Below, one piece after another: positions 1 through 9,184 of a stretch of DNA of 35,804 nucleotides. Both the position numbers and the translations under genes were made by a program. The number at the start of each line of letters is the position of its first letter. The stretch's first letter is position 1. Under the pieces are notes generated by a model. It made no database searches. It was not told the origin of the DNA and saw only the letters and a list, made by a program, of their open reading frames with translations. Source of the DNA: Arsenicibacter rosenii (lineage in GTDB: Bacteria; Bacteroidota; Bacteroidia; Cytophagales; Spirosomataceae); the NCBI RefSeq assembly GCF_001870735.1, contig NZ_MORL01000034.1, positions 1 to 35,804 on the forward strand, given 5' to 3'.

Positions 1-29
1 AAACTCTATATCACGCAACTTGAATTAGA
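1..29. repeat. 29-bp terminal inverted repeat, left copy
   Basis: The first 29 bases are the exact reverse complement of the last 29 bases (35776-35804); the match stops at position 30 (G versus C). An identical inverted sequence at both extremes is what an assembly produces when a contig is bounded by copies of the same insertion sequence, with the element's terminal repeat left on each side. No transposase is inside the window, so the element family cannot be named. It reads AAACTCTATATC then ACGCAACTTGAATTAGA. Confidence 0.75.
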
Positions 30-583
30 GACTATTAATTATAAATTATTACCCATAATATCCACCATTATGGCTATATAAGTTACTAAATATACCAATT
101 AGCAACCTCTTCACTCATCATACAAGCCACTATGGTATCTGTCAGTATAGACCAATAGTTGTGCCTGCCGGCCGCCTTATCAGGAAGAATACAGGAATGG
201 ATTACATTTTTTATTGGATTTATTAATTTTTTTTTTGAGGTATCGGCAAATTTTATCGCGCAAAGACCTATAATGACAACAAAGGGGATAATTATCTGAA
301 TATCAGTAAATTATTTTGACTTTTTCTTTCTTATAGGGCATAGTTTTGTTATAACATCCATAGTTCTATATACAATAAAGAATATCGTTCACTGCTTTGG
401 CGTCACTTTTTTTTTACTTTTTTGTTACCTTTTTCCAAAACATCAGTCTCATGTAATATCTGCTTAGTTTGAAAATAGGGCCAGCCTATCTAACGATACG
501 GTAAGTTATTAATTGCCAATCAGATAAGTGTACTATTTACGTTCTGGCAGCAGTCTCACCCACTAAACTATATTATTTTAGCT
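30..583. other. AT-rich intergenic stretch without a gene
   Basis: No open reading frame with protein-like composition is visible on either strand. The stretch is rich in A and T, with long T runs near 230 and 410. A weak -7-like element (TTAGTTTG, one mismatch to TAnnTTTG) lies at about 464-471, ahead of the TetR gene. A short GC-rich island near 162-180 could be a remnant of older coding sequence, but nothing recognisable remains. Confidence 0.6.
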
Positions 584-1252
584 ATGGAAAAGATCCGTAG
601 AAACCGAACCAAAACGATTCAGCGTATTGTAGAAGCCCTCGAAGACGTAATCACCGAAAGAGGTCTTGAAGGAGTTGGAGTCAATCGGGTTGCAGAAAAA
701 GCTGGTGTAAGCAAAGTACTCATTTACAGATACTTTGGAGGTCTTGATGGATTACTGGAATATTATGTAAAGATGGGTAAACTCTATCCAACATTTACCC
801 CCGCCGTACTGGAACAAATCCGTCCATTGAATCAGTCTGACCTGGCACGAATCTGGTATCGTCAGGTTACACAAACGTACCGTACGTTCCGGACTTTTAA
901 AGCTGGGCGTGAAATGCTGAAAGCTACTGTAATTGAAGGCGACGTAACTGCCGATATCATCAGCAAAGCCCAGGACGAAGAACTTGTACGCTTGGTTGAT
1001 CAGCTTTCTTTTGTGAAAGGAGCCGATGTGCATGCTATTTCGGCCGTTATGCTGAGTGCTATGTCACATATGACTCTACTCGCTCAGAACAACCGTACTA
1101 TGATTGGTATTGATCTGCGTAGCGAAGACGGCTGGAAACGTATTGAGGAGGCCGTTAAAGTGATTTATATTGCGCTTAATAAAGTAGCAGCTCAATCGAA
1201 GGAAACAACCGTTGAGTTGCAAACGTCAGCGACTCCTGTTGCCCTATGGTAA
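584..1252 (+). CDS. TetR/AcrR family transcriptional regulator
   Basis: A 222-residue one-component regulator. Residues about 8-58 form the TetR DNA-binding domain: helix-turn-helix with VNRVAEKAGVSKVLIYRYFGG, where the recognition helix ends in the typical YRYF. The remainder is an all-helical ligand-binding and dimerisation domain too divergent to suggest a ligand. TetR proteins usually repress their own or adjacent genes by binding a palindrome. No neighbour is an obvious target: the gene to the right is a convergent pseudogene and the left side is empty. The palindromic operator found elsewhere in this window is absent upstream of this gene. Transcription ends in a 16-bp perfect hairpin shared with the convergent GH65 remnant. 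The start is the first Met and directly precedes the helical N terminus. Confidence 0.88.
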   Translation: MEKIRRNRTKTIQRIVEALEDVITERGLEGVGVNRVAEKAGVSKVLIYRYFGGLDGLLEYYVKMGKLYPTFTPAVLEQIRPLNQSDLARIWYRQVTQTYRTFRTFKAGREMLKATVIEGDVTADIISKAQDEELVRLVDQLSFVKGADVHAISAVMLSAMSHMTLLAQNNRTMIGIDLRSEDGWKRIEEAVKVIYIALNKVAAQSKETTVELQTSATPVALW

Positions 1253-1262
1253 CAAACCGCAT

Positions 1263-1313
1263 CCATGAGTAGTTAGTCATTTAACAAAACAGCCATCGAC
1301 TAACTACTCATGG
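1263..1313. terminator. Bidirectional hairpin between tetR and GH65 remnant
   Basis: A perfect 16-bp inverted repeat (1263-1278 with 1298-1313, arm CCATGAGTAGTTAGTC) with a 19-nt loop lies between the two convergent genes. There is no long T tract, so termination is inferred from position and stem strength. Confidence 0.55.
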
Positions 1314-1320
1314 CTGCATA

Positions 1321-2624
1321 TCAGTTTACTTGTACTGTTTTCTTATCCATACCGATCCCCTTGATGGTTAAAGACTGCCATTTCTTAGGCAAATGCGTCT
1401 TCAGTTGCACAATACCGGCATCGGTAATATCAAGGCCGCCAAAACCATTCAGTACTGCCAGGAGCATCCCCCCTGCTCCTGTAGCAAAGTAAGGATTGGT
1501 TCCTCCGGCCGTTTCGGCCATTACGCGAAACGGAGGTACTTCATTGGGTTTATAACTTTTCAGAAACCAGTCGTATGCTTTGTCGGGTTCGCCTGAACGC
1601 GCGTGCAGCGTTGCCAGAACGGACCAGGATTGATCTCGTCATTTCCGGTTTAAGCACCAGAATAGTCGGATACATCCATAACTCTGTATCCCAGAAGACG
1701 TGGCCGTTATAGCCCAACCCGGACAGCCCCATGGGCGACAAGCTGTAGGACGCTCCTTCCCGAACAAATGAATATAGATGGTAGAGTGCCGACCGCACAG
1801 CCTGCCGGGCATCGTCGTCGCCGCTGATCGCAATGTCGCTTTGCCACAGTTTTTCCCATGCGGCTTCATGGCGCTGTAACAGGCGCGGTGTGCGTTTGAG
1901 GGCCGCAAAAATCGTGAGCCGTTCTGCTTCGTTGTGCGGATCTGCCGTATGTGCCGTTGAGGATACCGAGCCAACCACACTGAAACGATATGTCTCACCC
2001 GCTTTCAGCCGCTTTTTGAATTTGGCAAGGTGCATGTTGTAATCCCAGTCTTCGTGCAGTACATCTGGCTCCTGACCGTGGGGTTCTTCAAAAATAAAGC
2101 TGGTTGAAGCCGCTACAGTATGCCGCCCGGCCGGACTTTTGGCAACCGAGGTGAGCAGCTGGATCGTAACGTGCGAACGGTCCATTTCGGCGTAAAAATT
2201 TTTGACATCCTTAAGGTTTTCCGGTGATTCGATAACACTCATCGGGCTGATTTCACAGTCTTTCTTCGCTGTTATTTCCACCATCGACAAGGTTGAAAAG
2301 GGCAGATGCCGCAACGCCATAACCGTTTGCCGGACACTCACCTTGTCTTGTGCCTCGAAGGAGGTTGCCAGTCAGGATGTTGGAAACCCGCCCACGACCA
2401 TAAGTATCAAATGCTCCGTTGAGCACCACATCTTTTACTTTCATCGGCTCTGGCGACGATACCAGCCCGATCATACCATTAGCAACCGTAATACCAAAGT
2501 AACGGGCGGGATTAATGTCCTTCGCCTCAATCTGCCAGGCCGGATCAACTGCCTGCCCATAGCCGGTTTGACCGGAAAAAGACGCCAGCCCAAGGACCAG
2601 CATTACCCATATATGGTTCATCAA
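1321..2624 (-). pseudogene. Degraded GH65-family glycoside hydrolase/phosphorylase
   Basis: Three reading-frame pieces on the minus strand together resemble the secreted GH65 proteins of Bacteroidota. The first (2624 to about 2375) has a signal peptide and the family N terminus (AKDINPARYFGITVANGMIGLV). The second (about 2360 to 1640) carries the (alpha/alpha)6-barrel signature GYNGHVFWDTELWMYP. The third (about 1637 to 1321) ends in NPYFATGAGGMLLAVLNGFGG, the usual C-terminal region. The frame changes at about 2355-2385 (after GRGRVSNIL) and again at about 1630-1645 (after LKPEMTRS, resuming in frame as DQSWSVLATLHARSGEP). At both joints conserved sequence is missing, only tens of residues at the first and probably a few hundred at the second. 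The total is about 430 codons, well below the roughly 650-700 expected from memory. The stretch expected to hold the catalytic acid appears lost, so the product is almost certainly inactive. Confidence 0.82.
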
Positions 2625-2714
2625 GATAGAAGAGGATTAAGTACTCTACCTTGCTAAAACAGGACTAAAAAAAGACAGAATGGTTAATTATTGATTAAAC
2701 CCGCGATCCTGGAT

Positions 2715-4358
2715 TTAATACCGGATGATTTTCCGCGTGGTGCGCTGCCCCTGTCCCGTGGTTAGAGAGAGCAAATAAACGCCTGATTGGGAAGGCAGCC
2801 GGTCATTATCAAACCGCTGTTCATAAGCTCCGGCCGCCTGAGATGGTAAGATAAGCGACTGTACAATCTTGCCTTCACTGTTGGTCAACTGCAATTGCAC
2901 ATCCGTTCGTTGCGTAAGTGTATACCGAACCAGCAAATACTCTGCCATGGGGTTTGGGCCGGCGACCAACTCCATGGATTCATCAAGAGCGGGTTCAACC
3001 GCCAGTATCGGCTCACCAAATGGCTTGATGGCCGAATCCAGCCAATCCAGCCGCCAGCGGATCCAGTCTTTCAGATAGGTGATTTCATCGGCATACGTCC
3101 GGCCAACGTAGCCGTTTGGCCAGACATATACGCCCAGAACCGGCCATTTCTGAAAGTTACGGGCGCGCGCTTCGGTCAACATCGTGGCCATGGAATCAAT
3201 ATAAGCATGCAGGTGATTAACCGACAATACGGTTTTGCGGAGTTCCTGGTAGCGCAACCTCACATTCAACGCAAACTTTTGGTCCTGTAATAACCGGTCC
3301 CACCAGAAAGGAATGCTGTAGCCGTCGGTCGGGCAGGTACGGTTAAAATTAAACGCCCAGCCAATGTAGCTGTTGCCATCGCAGTAGTCAGCGTTGCCAT
3401 AGGTCAGGTTATAATCCCAGATGGGACCCATGGTCAGCTTTCCGCCCTTGCTATCCCGATCTTTATAAAAAAACGTACTCAGGCGGTAACCATCCAGGTT
3501 TTTACAGACCTCTGTCAGCAACAGATAATCGACAAAAGACCGTTCATCGGCAAATTTCCGGAAACCATTCAGCGAGTCGCTGAAAGAAGCACCTTTTAAA
3601 GCATCCTCAAAGTCCATTACGTATTTGCGGATATACTGAAACTGAGCCTCCTGAATGTCTTCGATCTTAGGCCGGTCAATCTGCACAGTGATCGCCTTAT
3701 TACTGCTCGACCGGTACGAGGACAACCAGCTTTTGGAGGCAGAACCTTCCGTTTTATCAATTTTCAGGATATACCCGCCTGTCAGCTGATCGCCGCTGAC
3801 ATCTTCCGGCTTCAGATTGGCAATATCGACACGGTTTTTATCACGTTTGATCTTTTCCATGATCACATAAATGCCCTGATACTGCCCGTTGAGGATTACC
3901 TCACAAAACCGGTAGCGTGAGGCGTAATAGCGGCTGCTTTCGCGGAAAATCTGGTAGGTTAACACATCGCGTAACAGCGTCTTATCATTGTAAACGGCAT
4001 TCATGACCCAGTCACTCTCGGCCGGCATACCCAGAATCGGCGCATTGACCGAATTGACGCCTTTGGCATCGCGCAGTTCAATGCCGTAAGGCTTTTTCGG
4101 AAATAACGTCCGGGAAGTTGCCCCGCGCAGTTCGATGCCGATCACACTCGTGAAAGTCGCCGGATCCGTAACCTGATTCCGCTTTCCGGTTCCATTATCT
4201 ATGATGGTAAGTGAAGCAATGATTTTGGGCTCATCTACGATGGTCGCTCCCTTCGTATCGATCATTACAATCGGTAAATCCGACGAACTCAGAATTTGGC
4301 CGTAAGCCTGACCACCAAACAGCAGCAGGAATAAGAGTTTGTGGATATATCCGCGCAT
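2715..4358 (-). CDS. Secreted CotH-kinase family protein with C-terminal sorting domain
   Basis: A 547-residue extracellular protein. The reading frame is open up to 4466, but the start chosen at 4358 (MRGYIHKLLFLLLFGGQAYGQ) gives a clean signal peptide, whereas the upstream extension is not signal-like. Residues about 30-400 are the CotH domain, an atypical protein-kinase fold. Conserved stretches are IELRGATSRTLFPKKPYGIELRD, the ESDWVMNAVYNDKTLLRDVL segment and the metal-loop equivalent GPIWDYNLTYGN. The last roughly 75 residues (GPNPMAEYLLVRYTL ... GVYLLSLTTGQGQRTTRKIIRY) match the Por-secretion, type A C-terminal sorting domain used by the type IX system. Characterised CotH proteins phosphorylate spore-coat proteins. 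The role of secreted versions in this phylum is not known, and cell-surface or matrix attachment is an inference. It is a single gene, divergent from 4542. Confidence 0.85.
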   Translation of the reverse strand: MRGYIHKLLFLLLFGGQAYGQILSSSDLPIVMIDTKGATIVDEPKIIASLTIIDNGTGKRNQVTDPATFTSVIGIELRGATSRTLFPKKPYGIELRDAKGVNSVNAPILGMPAESDWVMNAVYNDKTLLRDVLTYQIFRESSRYYASRYRFCEVILNGQYQGIYVIMEKIKRDKNRVDIANLKPEDVSGDQLTGGYILKIDKTEGSASKSWLSSYRSSSNKAITVQIDRPKIEDIQEAQFQYIRKYVMDFEDALKGASFSDSLNGFRKFADERSFVDYLLLTEVCKNLDGYRLSTFFYKDRDSKGGKLTMGPIWDYNLTYGNADYCDGNSYIGWAFNFNRTCPTDGYSIPFWWDRLLQDQKFALNVRLRYQELRKTVLSVNHLHAYIDSMATMLTEARARNFQKWPVLGVYVWPNGYVGRTYADEITYLKDWIRWRLDWLDSAIKPFGEPILAVEPALDESMELVAGPNPMAEYLLVRYTLTQRTDVQLQLTNSEGKIVQSLILPSQAAGAYEQRFDNDRLPSQSGVYLLSLTTGQGQRTTRKIIRY

Positions 4359-4541
4359 AGTCAGGTAAGGCTTTTTGAATAAACACATAAACCGAGCATT
4401 TCTAATGATAGGCGGCTCACATACCTGTAGGCTAAAACAGCGTTGGGATACTGACCATTTACTCAATTAATTGTACGTTGCGTAATCAGCAACCGTATAT
4501 TAAGCAACCTCTTCTGTCTCAACCAACCGTAAGGCTCAGTT

Positions 4542-5321
4542 ATGTTTTTCTTTTTCCGGCTTGCTTTCTTTACCGCTATATTATTCTGCAACGTTCTGGC
4601 TTCCAGCTTCGCCCAGCCTTTTTCCGGCGACTGGCAGGGTCAGCTCAAGAGTCCGGCCCAGACTGTGGCGGCCACACTACGCCTTATACCAAAGGGGCAG
4701 CAACTGGGCGGACGCCTCGACATTGCCAGTGATATGTATACCATTGCAGGTACTATCACCGGCAACAAGGCCACCGGCACCATGACCTACCCGACCGACG
4801 GATCAACGTTTCCGTTTACCATGCAGCTCACCGGCACTACCCTACAGGTAAACATCACTGCGTTTGGCGTGGGGATGGTGGGTGCCTTCACCAAATCAAC
4901 CGGTGCGGGCACGGTCACAGCGGCAACCTCAGATAAACTATACCGCGATCCGGCCCTGATTGGGGCCTGGCAGACATCGGAGCAATATGGGGGAGGCGCC
5001 AACAGCGGAGGCTTTTACGGGGGCAACACCTCAACCATGATCCTGAACGCCGATGGCAGTTTCGGCGACGGTGGGTCCACGTCGTATATCAGCGGCAGCA
5101 ACTCGTCGGGTATTTCGCAGGGCAAAGGAAATCAGGTAATTGCGCAGCTTAATGCAATGGGGGCAAAATGGTTTACTAAAGGCAATATTTTTTACGTCCG
5201 TATCCGCCAGAACAGCACCGTGCAGGATATTCCTTCGTCAAAATATTATGTCGAAAACAACAACGCGCTCCTGACCGATCTGAAAACGGGTGCGAAAACA
5301 CTGTACCGGCGGGTGCGCTAG
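4542..5321 (+). CDS. Secreted protein of unknown function
   Basis: A 259-residue protein with an N-terminal hydrophobic signal peptide (MFFFFRLAFFTAILFCNVLASSFAQ) and predicted export to the periplasm or beyond. The mature part starts FSGDWQGQL, a phrase common in beta-barrel or lipocalin-like secreted proteins, and alternates short beta-strand-like stretches. It has a Gly/Ser/Asn-rich middle (residues about 150-200: GGGANSGGFYGGNTS, GDGGSTSYISGSNSSG) and no cysteine in the mature part. No catalytic motif is visible and the family was not recognised. It stands alone: divergent from the CotH gene and ending in a strong bidirectional terminator shared with the OmpA-family gene. The last stretch (NNALLTDLKTGAKTLYRRVR) ends in a basic tail. 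Confidence 0.7.
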   Translation: MFFFFRLAFFTAILFCNVLASSFAQPFSGDWQGQLKSPAQTVAATLRLIPKGQQLGGRLDIASDMYTIAGTITGNKATGTMTYPTDGSTFPFTMQLTGTTLQVNITAFGVGMVGAFTKSTGAGTVTAATSDKLYRDPALIGAWQTSEQYGGGANSGGFYGGNTSTMILNADGSFGDGGSTSYISGSNSSGISQGKGNQVIAQLNAMGAKWFTKGNIFYVRIRQNSTVQDIPSSKYYVENNNALLTDLKTGAKTLYRRVR

Positions 5322-5328
5322 CCAATCC

Positions 5329-5381
5329 TATAAAACCGGAAAAGCCCCGCATGGTCTGTGCGGGGCTTTTCCGGTTTTATA
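5329..5381. terminator. Strong bidirectional terminator
   Basis: Perfect 23-bp inverted repeat (5329-5351 with 5359-5381) with a 7-nt loop. Each arm has a GC-rich core (AAAAGCCCCGCA) and A/T outer parts that supply a U tract in either direction. It serves the convergent genes at 4542 and 5389. Confidence 0.9.
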
Positions 5382-5388
5382 CCTTTTA

Positions 5389-7035
5389 CTATTTTTTCAC
5401 GATCAGGAATTCTACCCGGCGGTTTTTCTGACGCCCCTCTTCGGTATCGTTAGACGCCACCGGCTTACTCTCGCCGAAGCCTTTGCTGGCAATCCGGTCG
5501 GGTTCAATGCCTTTTCCGATAAAGTATTCACGTACGGCATCGGCCCGATCCTGCGACAGTTTCTGGTTAATGGCAACCCCGCCCGTATTATCGGTATGAC
5601 CGTTCAGGGAGATGGTCATCTTCGGATTTTCATTCAACACCGCGACCATGCGGTCGAGCTCAGGTGCGGATTCAGGCCGCAGCTCTGACTTACCGGTATC
5701 AAAGAAAATGTTGTTCAGACGAATGGCTTTCCCTTCTTCAATCGGCACCATCGTCAGTTCTTTTCCCTTAATTTCCTGGAAGCCCTTAATCTGCGTCAGG
5801 TCGACGTTTTCGCCTTCAGCAATAAAGTTTGGCGCAATAGCCCGCATGCTGTATTTCTGCCCGTAAGGCAACACAATTTTATATTCACCCGTAACCGGGT
5901 CCGATGTAGCCTCACCGGCTTCATTTCCGTCGGGCAGCGTCTGATAGACAACCCTTGCCTGCACTGGCCGGCCGGTTTTCTGGTCAATCACGCGGCCGCT
6001 GATGATAGCCACCGGATCGGGGCGCAGCAACGCATTCGGATCATTCGTACCGTTTGTGCCATTGCCGTTCTGCCCGTTGCCGTTCGGATTGCCCGAACCG
6101 GCCTTAGCCGGATCATTACCCGCCAGCGTTGGCGTTGTCGGCAGGTCGTCAAACATCTTAATCCGCACGACATCACCTTTGCCCAATGTGCCTTTAAAAC
6201 TGGTCATGTACGCATAATCGCCGGCCGCCGGAATGGAGTAATAGGCATCATAACCGTCCGTATTAATTTTCGGACCCAGATTCTGCGGCTTCGACCAGTG
6301 TTTCCACGTTTTGTCAACGCGCTTACAGATATAAATGTCGTTACTCCCCTGCCCGCCTTCGCGGTTGCTTGAGAAATACAGTGTTGCCCCGTCGGCCGCC
6401 AGAAACGGCGTTGTTTCCGTAAATTTTGTGTTTACGTCCGGACCCAGACTAACGGGTTTGCTCCAGCTCCCGTCTTTCTGTCGGAAACTAACATACAGAT
6501 CATCTTCCTTGCTGTTTTTCTTTTCGCTGAACGACATAATCAGCACCTTCCCGTCGGCCGAGAGGAAACCGCAGTCGTATTGCCCCTGACTCATCCGCTC
6601 ATAACCGGCAATTTCGAGTTTCTGCGGCACCGACCAGCCATTTGCGGTCTTTTTGCTGAATGAATAGCCCCGTGTTTCGTAGCGGCCATTGTTATAGGCC
6701 CCTTTGATCAGCATGGTATTGCCGTCGGGGGTAATGCTGTAGGCGCAGTTATATTCGTCGGTATTCAGCGGATTTCCCAGGCGGCGGGCAGGCCCCCACT
6801 TATTGCTGGCAGCGTCAAGCTCTGAATACCAGATATCCTGACTGCCTTTATCACCGAACGTATTCTGCGGATGGCTGACGCGGGCAAAGTAGAGCGTTTT
6901 CCCATCCGGCGAAATCATCGGGTTGATCTCGTTAAATTCTGAATTTACCTGATTACCAAGATTCTCTACCTTCTGTGCATGAACGCCACACAAGCTGGCA
7001 AGTACAAGTAACGCGGCCGGTAATCCTTTTGTCAT
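5389..7035 (-). CDS. OmpA-family outer-membrane protein with PD40 beta-propeller repeats
   Basis: A 548-residue envelope protein. The frame is open to 7125, but the start at 7035 (MTKGLPAALLVLASLCGVHAQ) gives a signal peptide and avoids overlap with the next gene. Residues about 38-290 contain WD40-like PD40 blades (ISPDGKTLYFARV, ITPDGNTMLIKG, SADGKVLIMSFSE, AADGATLYFSSNREGGQGSNDIY). A Gly/Asn/Thr-rich linker (about 312-335) follows, then a carboxypeptidase-regulatory-like beta-sandwich (about 344-430, ISGRVIDQKTGRPVQARVVY). Residues about 440-548 are the OmpA C-terminal peptidoglycan-binding domain, with NGHTDNTGG and RADAVREYFIGKGI...GRQKNRRVEFLI; its Asp and Arg are those that bind diaminopimelate in the family. 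The architecture is typical of Bacteroidota proteins often linked to gliding or secretion complexes; a structural anchor to the wall is the safest role. Confidence 0.9.
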   Translation of the reverse strand: MTKGLPAALLVLASLCGVHAQKVENLGNQVNSEFNEINPMISPDGKTLYFARVSHPQNTFGDKGSQDIWYSELDAASNKWGPARRLGNPLNTDEYNCAYSITPDGNTMLIKGAYNNGRYETRGYSFSKKTANGWSVPQKLEIAGYERMSQGQYDCGFLSADGKVLIMSFSEKKNSKEDDLYVSFRQKDGSWSKPVSLGPDVNTKFTETTPFLAADGATLYFSSNREGGQGSNDIYICKRVDKTWKHWSKPQNLGPKINTDGYDAYYSIPAAGDYAYMTSFKGTLGKGDVVRIKMFDDLPTTPTLAGNDPAKAGSGNPNGNGQNGNGTNGTNDPNALLRPDPVAIISGRVIDQKTGRPVQARVVYQTLPDGNEAGEATSDPVTGEYKIVLPYGQKYSMRAIAPNFIAEGENVDLTQIKGFQEIKGKELTMVPIEEGKAIRLNNIFFDTGKSELRPESAPELDRMVAVLNENPKMTISLNGHTDNTGGVAINQKLSQDRADAVREYFIGKGIEPDRIASKGFGESKPVASNDTEEGRQKNRRVEFLIVKK

Positions 7036-7108
7036 GATATTCTTGTGGCTGTGATTCAGACAGTGACCCTGTTTTCTACGATTAACGTTGAAGCCATATT
7101 GCTTAGTA

Positions 7109-8080
7109 CTAGTTCTCCCGCTCAATCAGTTGCCGTGTAAATGACAGCAGCATTTCCTTGCGTTCGGGGGTGGCCTGAACCTGTTCAAAATTCGACAGCC
7201 CTTTCGCAAAATAATCGCTGATACGCTGTTCGGTTACCTGCCGGATATTTAGTTTATCGTAGATCTCGGTAACGGCCCTTACCTTCTCGGCCTTGTCAAA
7301 TTCCCGGCAGCTCAGCCAGCCATTCAGCTCATCGAGCAGGGTACCTCCGGCTTTTTCCAGGGCTTCGATAAGCAGGAAGGTTTTTTTGTTGGCGATGATA
7401 TCACCGCCGACCTGCTTTCCGAACTTGGCGGGATCGCCGTATACGTCCAGCAAGTCGTCTTTCAGCTGAAAACCAATACCAATGTTGATGCCGCCTTCCC
7501 GCAGGTGGTTCGTCGACTCCGCATCGGCTCCGGCAATAATGCCGCCCAGTTCGAGCGCATACCCCAGCAGAACCGATGTTTTGAGCTTGATCATCTCCAC
7601 ATATTCAGCCTCTGTTACATCCCAGCGGGTTTCGAAATTCATGTCCAGTTGCTGGCCTTCGCAAACCTCGGCAGCTGTCCGGTTAAAACGGGCCAATACA
7701 TGCCGCAATTTATCCGGAGTTATGTCCAGCAGCAGTTCATAGGCGTTTACCAGCATCACATCACCTGATAGAATGGCAATGTTATGGTTCCACTTTTCGT
7801 GCACGGTTGGCTGACCACGGCGCAGCGGTGCCTGATCCATGATATCGTCGTGCATCAGCGTAAAGTTGTGGAAAACTTCGACGCTGATAGCCGGTTTAAT
7901 GGCTTTCTCCCATTCATCCGTAAATAAGTAGGCCCCCATCAGGGTCAGCAAGGGACGCATCCGCTTGCCGCCAAGGCTCATAATGTACTGAATAGGATCA
8001 TACAATTCGGCCGGGTGCCGGCCATATTGCGTAGACTGAATTTCCTTTTGAAGTGCCTCAACAAAAACGATTGGATTCAT
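7109..8080 (-). CDS. Trans-polyprenyl diphosphate synthase (GGPP/short-chain type)
   Basis: Isoprenoid chain-elongating enzyme of 323 residues that condenses allylic diphosphates with isopentenyl diphosphate in the cytoplasm. Both aspartate-rich motifs are present: DDIMD (78-82, followed by QAPLRRG) and DDLLD (208-212). GGKRMRP (37-43) binds diphosphate. The first motif lacks the two-residue insertion of classical bacterial farnesyl synthases, and a Phe lies five residues before it. In the family this pattern goes with geranylgeranyl or similar products, but chain length cannot be settled from sequence alone. The start at 8080 (MNPIVFVEALQ) is preferred over the open extension to 8128, because a perfect -7 element sits just upstream at 8099-8106 and the extension is not domain-like. 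It is followed by the OmpA gene after 73 bp, possibly as one transcript. Confidence 0.92.
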   Translation of the reverse strand: MNPIVFVEALQKEIQSTQYGRHPAELYDPIQYIMSLGGKRMRPLLTLMGAYLFTDEWEKAIKPAISVEVFHNFTLMHDDIMDQAPLRRGQPTVHEKWNHNIAILSGDVMLVNAYELLLDITPDKLRHVLARFNRTAAEVCEGQQLDMNFETRWDVTEAEYVEMIKLKTSVLLGYALELGGIIAGADAESTNHLREGGINIGIGFQLKDDLLDVYGDPAKFGKQVGGDIIANKKTFLLIEALEKAGGTLLDELNGWLSCREFDKAEKVRAVTEIYDKLNIRQVTEQRISDYFAKGLSNFEQVQATPERKEMLLSFTRQLIEREN

Positions 8081-8098
8081 CCGAACGGGTTTTACGCC

Positions 8099-8106
8099 CA
8101 AAAATA
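8099..8106 (-). promoter_or_regulatory. Putative -7 element of the prenyl synthase gene
   Basis: On the minus strand this reads TATTTTTG, a perfect match to the Bacteroidota -7 consensus TAnnTTTG. The -33 region is not clear. It would place the transcript start about 12 nt before the ATG at 8080 and so argues for that start. Confidence 0.4.
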
Positions 8107-8206
8107 AACAAAACCAAGCCACGCACATAAACGTTGGAGCGCCGGGGCTCTCTTTTCGTGCAGAATGACGGGTATTTGTATAACGACAGGAGGGGCTCGT
8201 TTGTCA

Positions 8207-9100
8207 TCAGCCGTTCCAAAGTTTCATGCGGATATAATCCATCTCCACCGAATCCAGCGGCTGATTGCCATCGTACGACTCCTGTTCGACCACATAATAT
8301 TTAATACCTGCTTTTTTGGCCGCTGCCAGTAGCGGTGGCCAATCGATTTCGCCGTTGCCCAGATAAGTACTTTCGTCGCGGTCTTTGGCTTTGTCTTTTA
8401 CGTGGAGCATCCGGATGTGCTTCGGATATTTTCTGATCCACTCAACGGCATTGGCTTTGGCTATTTTCATGTTGCAGGTATCCAGCTGCTGAATAACCAG
8501 ACGAGGATCAAGGCGTTCCAGGAAGATTTCGTACAGCAGCTTACCCTCATGCTGAATGGTAAACTCATCGTAGTGATTATGAAAGCCAAACTGCAGGCCG
8601 GCCGCCTTGCAGCGTTCTCCGCAGACATTCCACGAATCCAGCATGCGTTTTACCTCATCCAGGTTCTTTTTGTCGGAGTCGATGCCGGGATTAATCAGGA
8701 ACGTTTGCCCCATCGTCACGGCATCGGCAATCGCTTTTTTGTAGCGGTCCGAAATATCCTTCGTGGATGCATTCCAGTCGTTTTTACTGAACAACACATG
8801 CGAACTGCTGATCGTCATGCCCAGATCCTGGCAGAGTTTCCGGAATTCGGCGGGTGTTTTGCCATAACATTTGCCGTCGACGTAGTTTGCCGGTTCAACT
8901 TCTTTGTAACCAATGGCGGCGACCTGCTTCAGGGTGGCAACCGGATCAATTTTCATGTCTTCCCGGACGGAATACAGTTGCAGACTGATATGGTCAAACA
9001 GTTTTTGCGGATTGGCCAGTAATGACGACACAGTACCCAGCGAAAGGGCCGCTACGGAGCTTTGTCGTATGAAATTCCGTCGTGATTGCAGGCTTGACAT
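8207..9100 (-). CDS. Tat-exported sugar phosphate isomerase/epimerase family protein
   Basis: A 297-residue protein of the xylose-isomerase-like TIM-barrel family. The N terminus (start at 9100, MSSLQSRRNFIRQSSVAALSLG) has a twin-arginine signal (SRRNFI) and a hydrophobic stretch, so it is probably exported folded to the periplasm; starting at 9160 would bury the signal. Candidate metal and catalytic positions lie where the family has them: FGFHNHYDEF (171-180), IQQLDTCNM (203-211), MLHVKDK (231-237) and the late Glu in VVEQES (271-275). The substrate is unknown; relatives act on inositols, hydroxypyruvate or keto-sugars, so the name is only a fold assignment. It is separated from the upstream Fe-S operon by a hairpin and lies just upstream of the prenyl synthase on the same strand, with no evident functional link. 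Confidence 0.88.
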   Translation of the reverse strand: MSSLQSRRNFIRQSSVAALSLGTVSSLLANPQKLFDHISLQLYSVREDMKIDPVATLKQVAAIGYKEVEPANYVDGKCYGKTPAEFRKLCQDLGMTISSSHVLFSKNDWNASTKDISDRYKKAIADAVTMGQTFLINPGIDSDKKNLDEVKRMLDSWNVCGERCKAAGLQFGFHNHYDEFTIQHEGKLLYEIFLERLDPRLVIQQLDTCNMKIAKANAVEWIRKYPKHIRMLHVKDKAKDRDESTYLGNGEIDWPPLLAAAKKAGIKYYVVEQESYDGNQPLDSVEMDYIRMKLWNG

Positions 9101-9184
9101 GACCTTAGGGTTTAGGTTTGTTGCACGCCTAAATCTACTGACCTTCCGGCAAATACTCAACTATAGCCGATTAGAATAACTATA

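Noticed and set aside
584-1252. TetR protein as the regulator of the GTATGC-NN-GCATAC sites
   Set aside because: Tempting by family, but no copy of the site lies near this gene and it is 11 kb from the nearest one; nothing in the sequence connects them.
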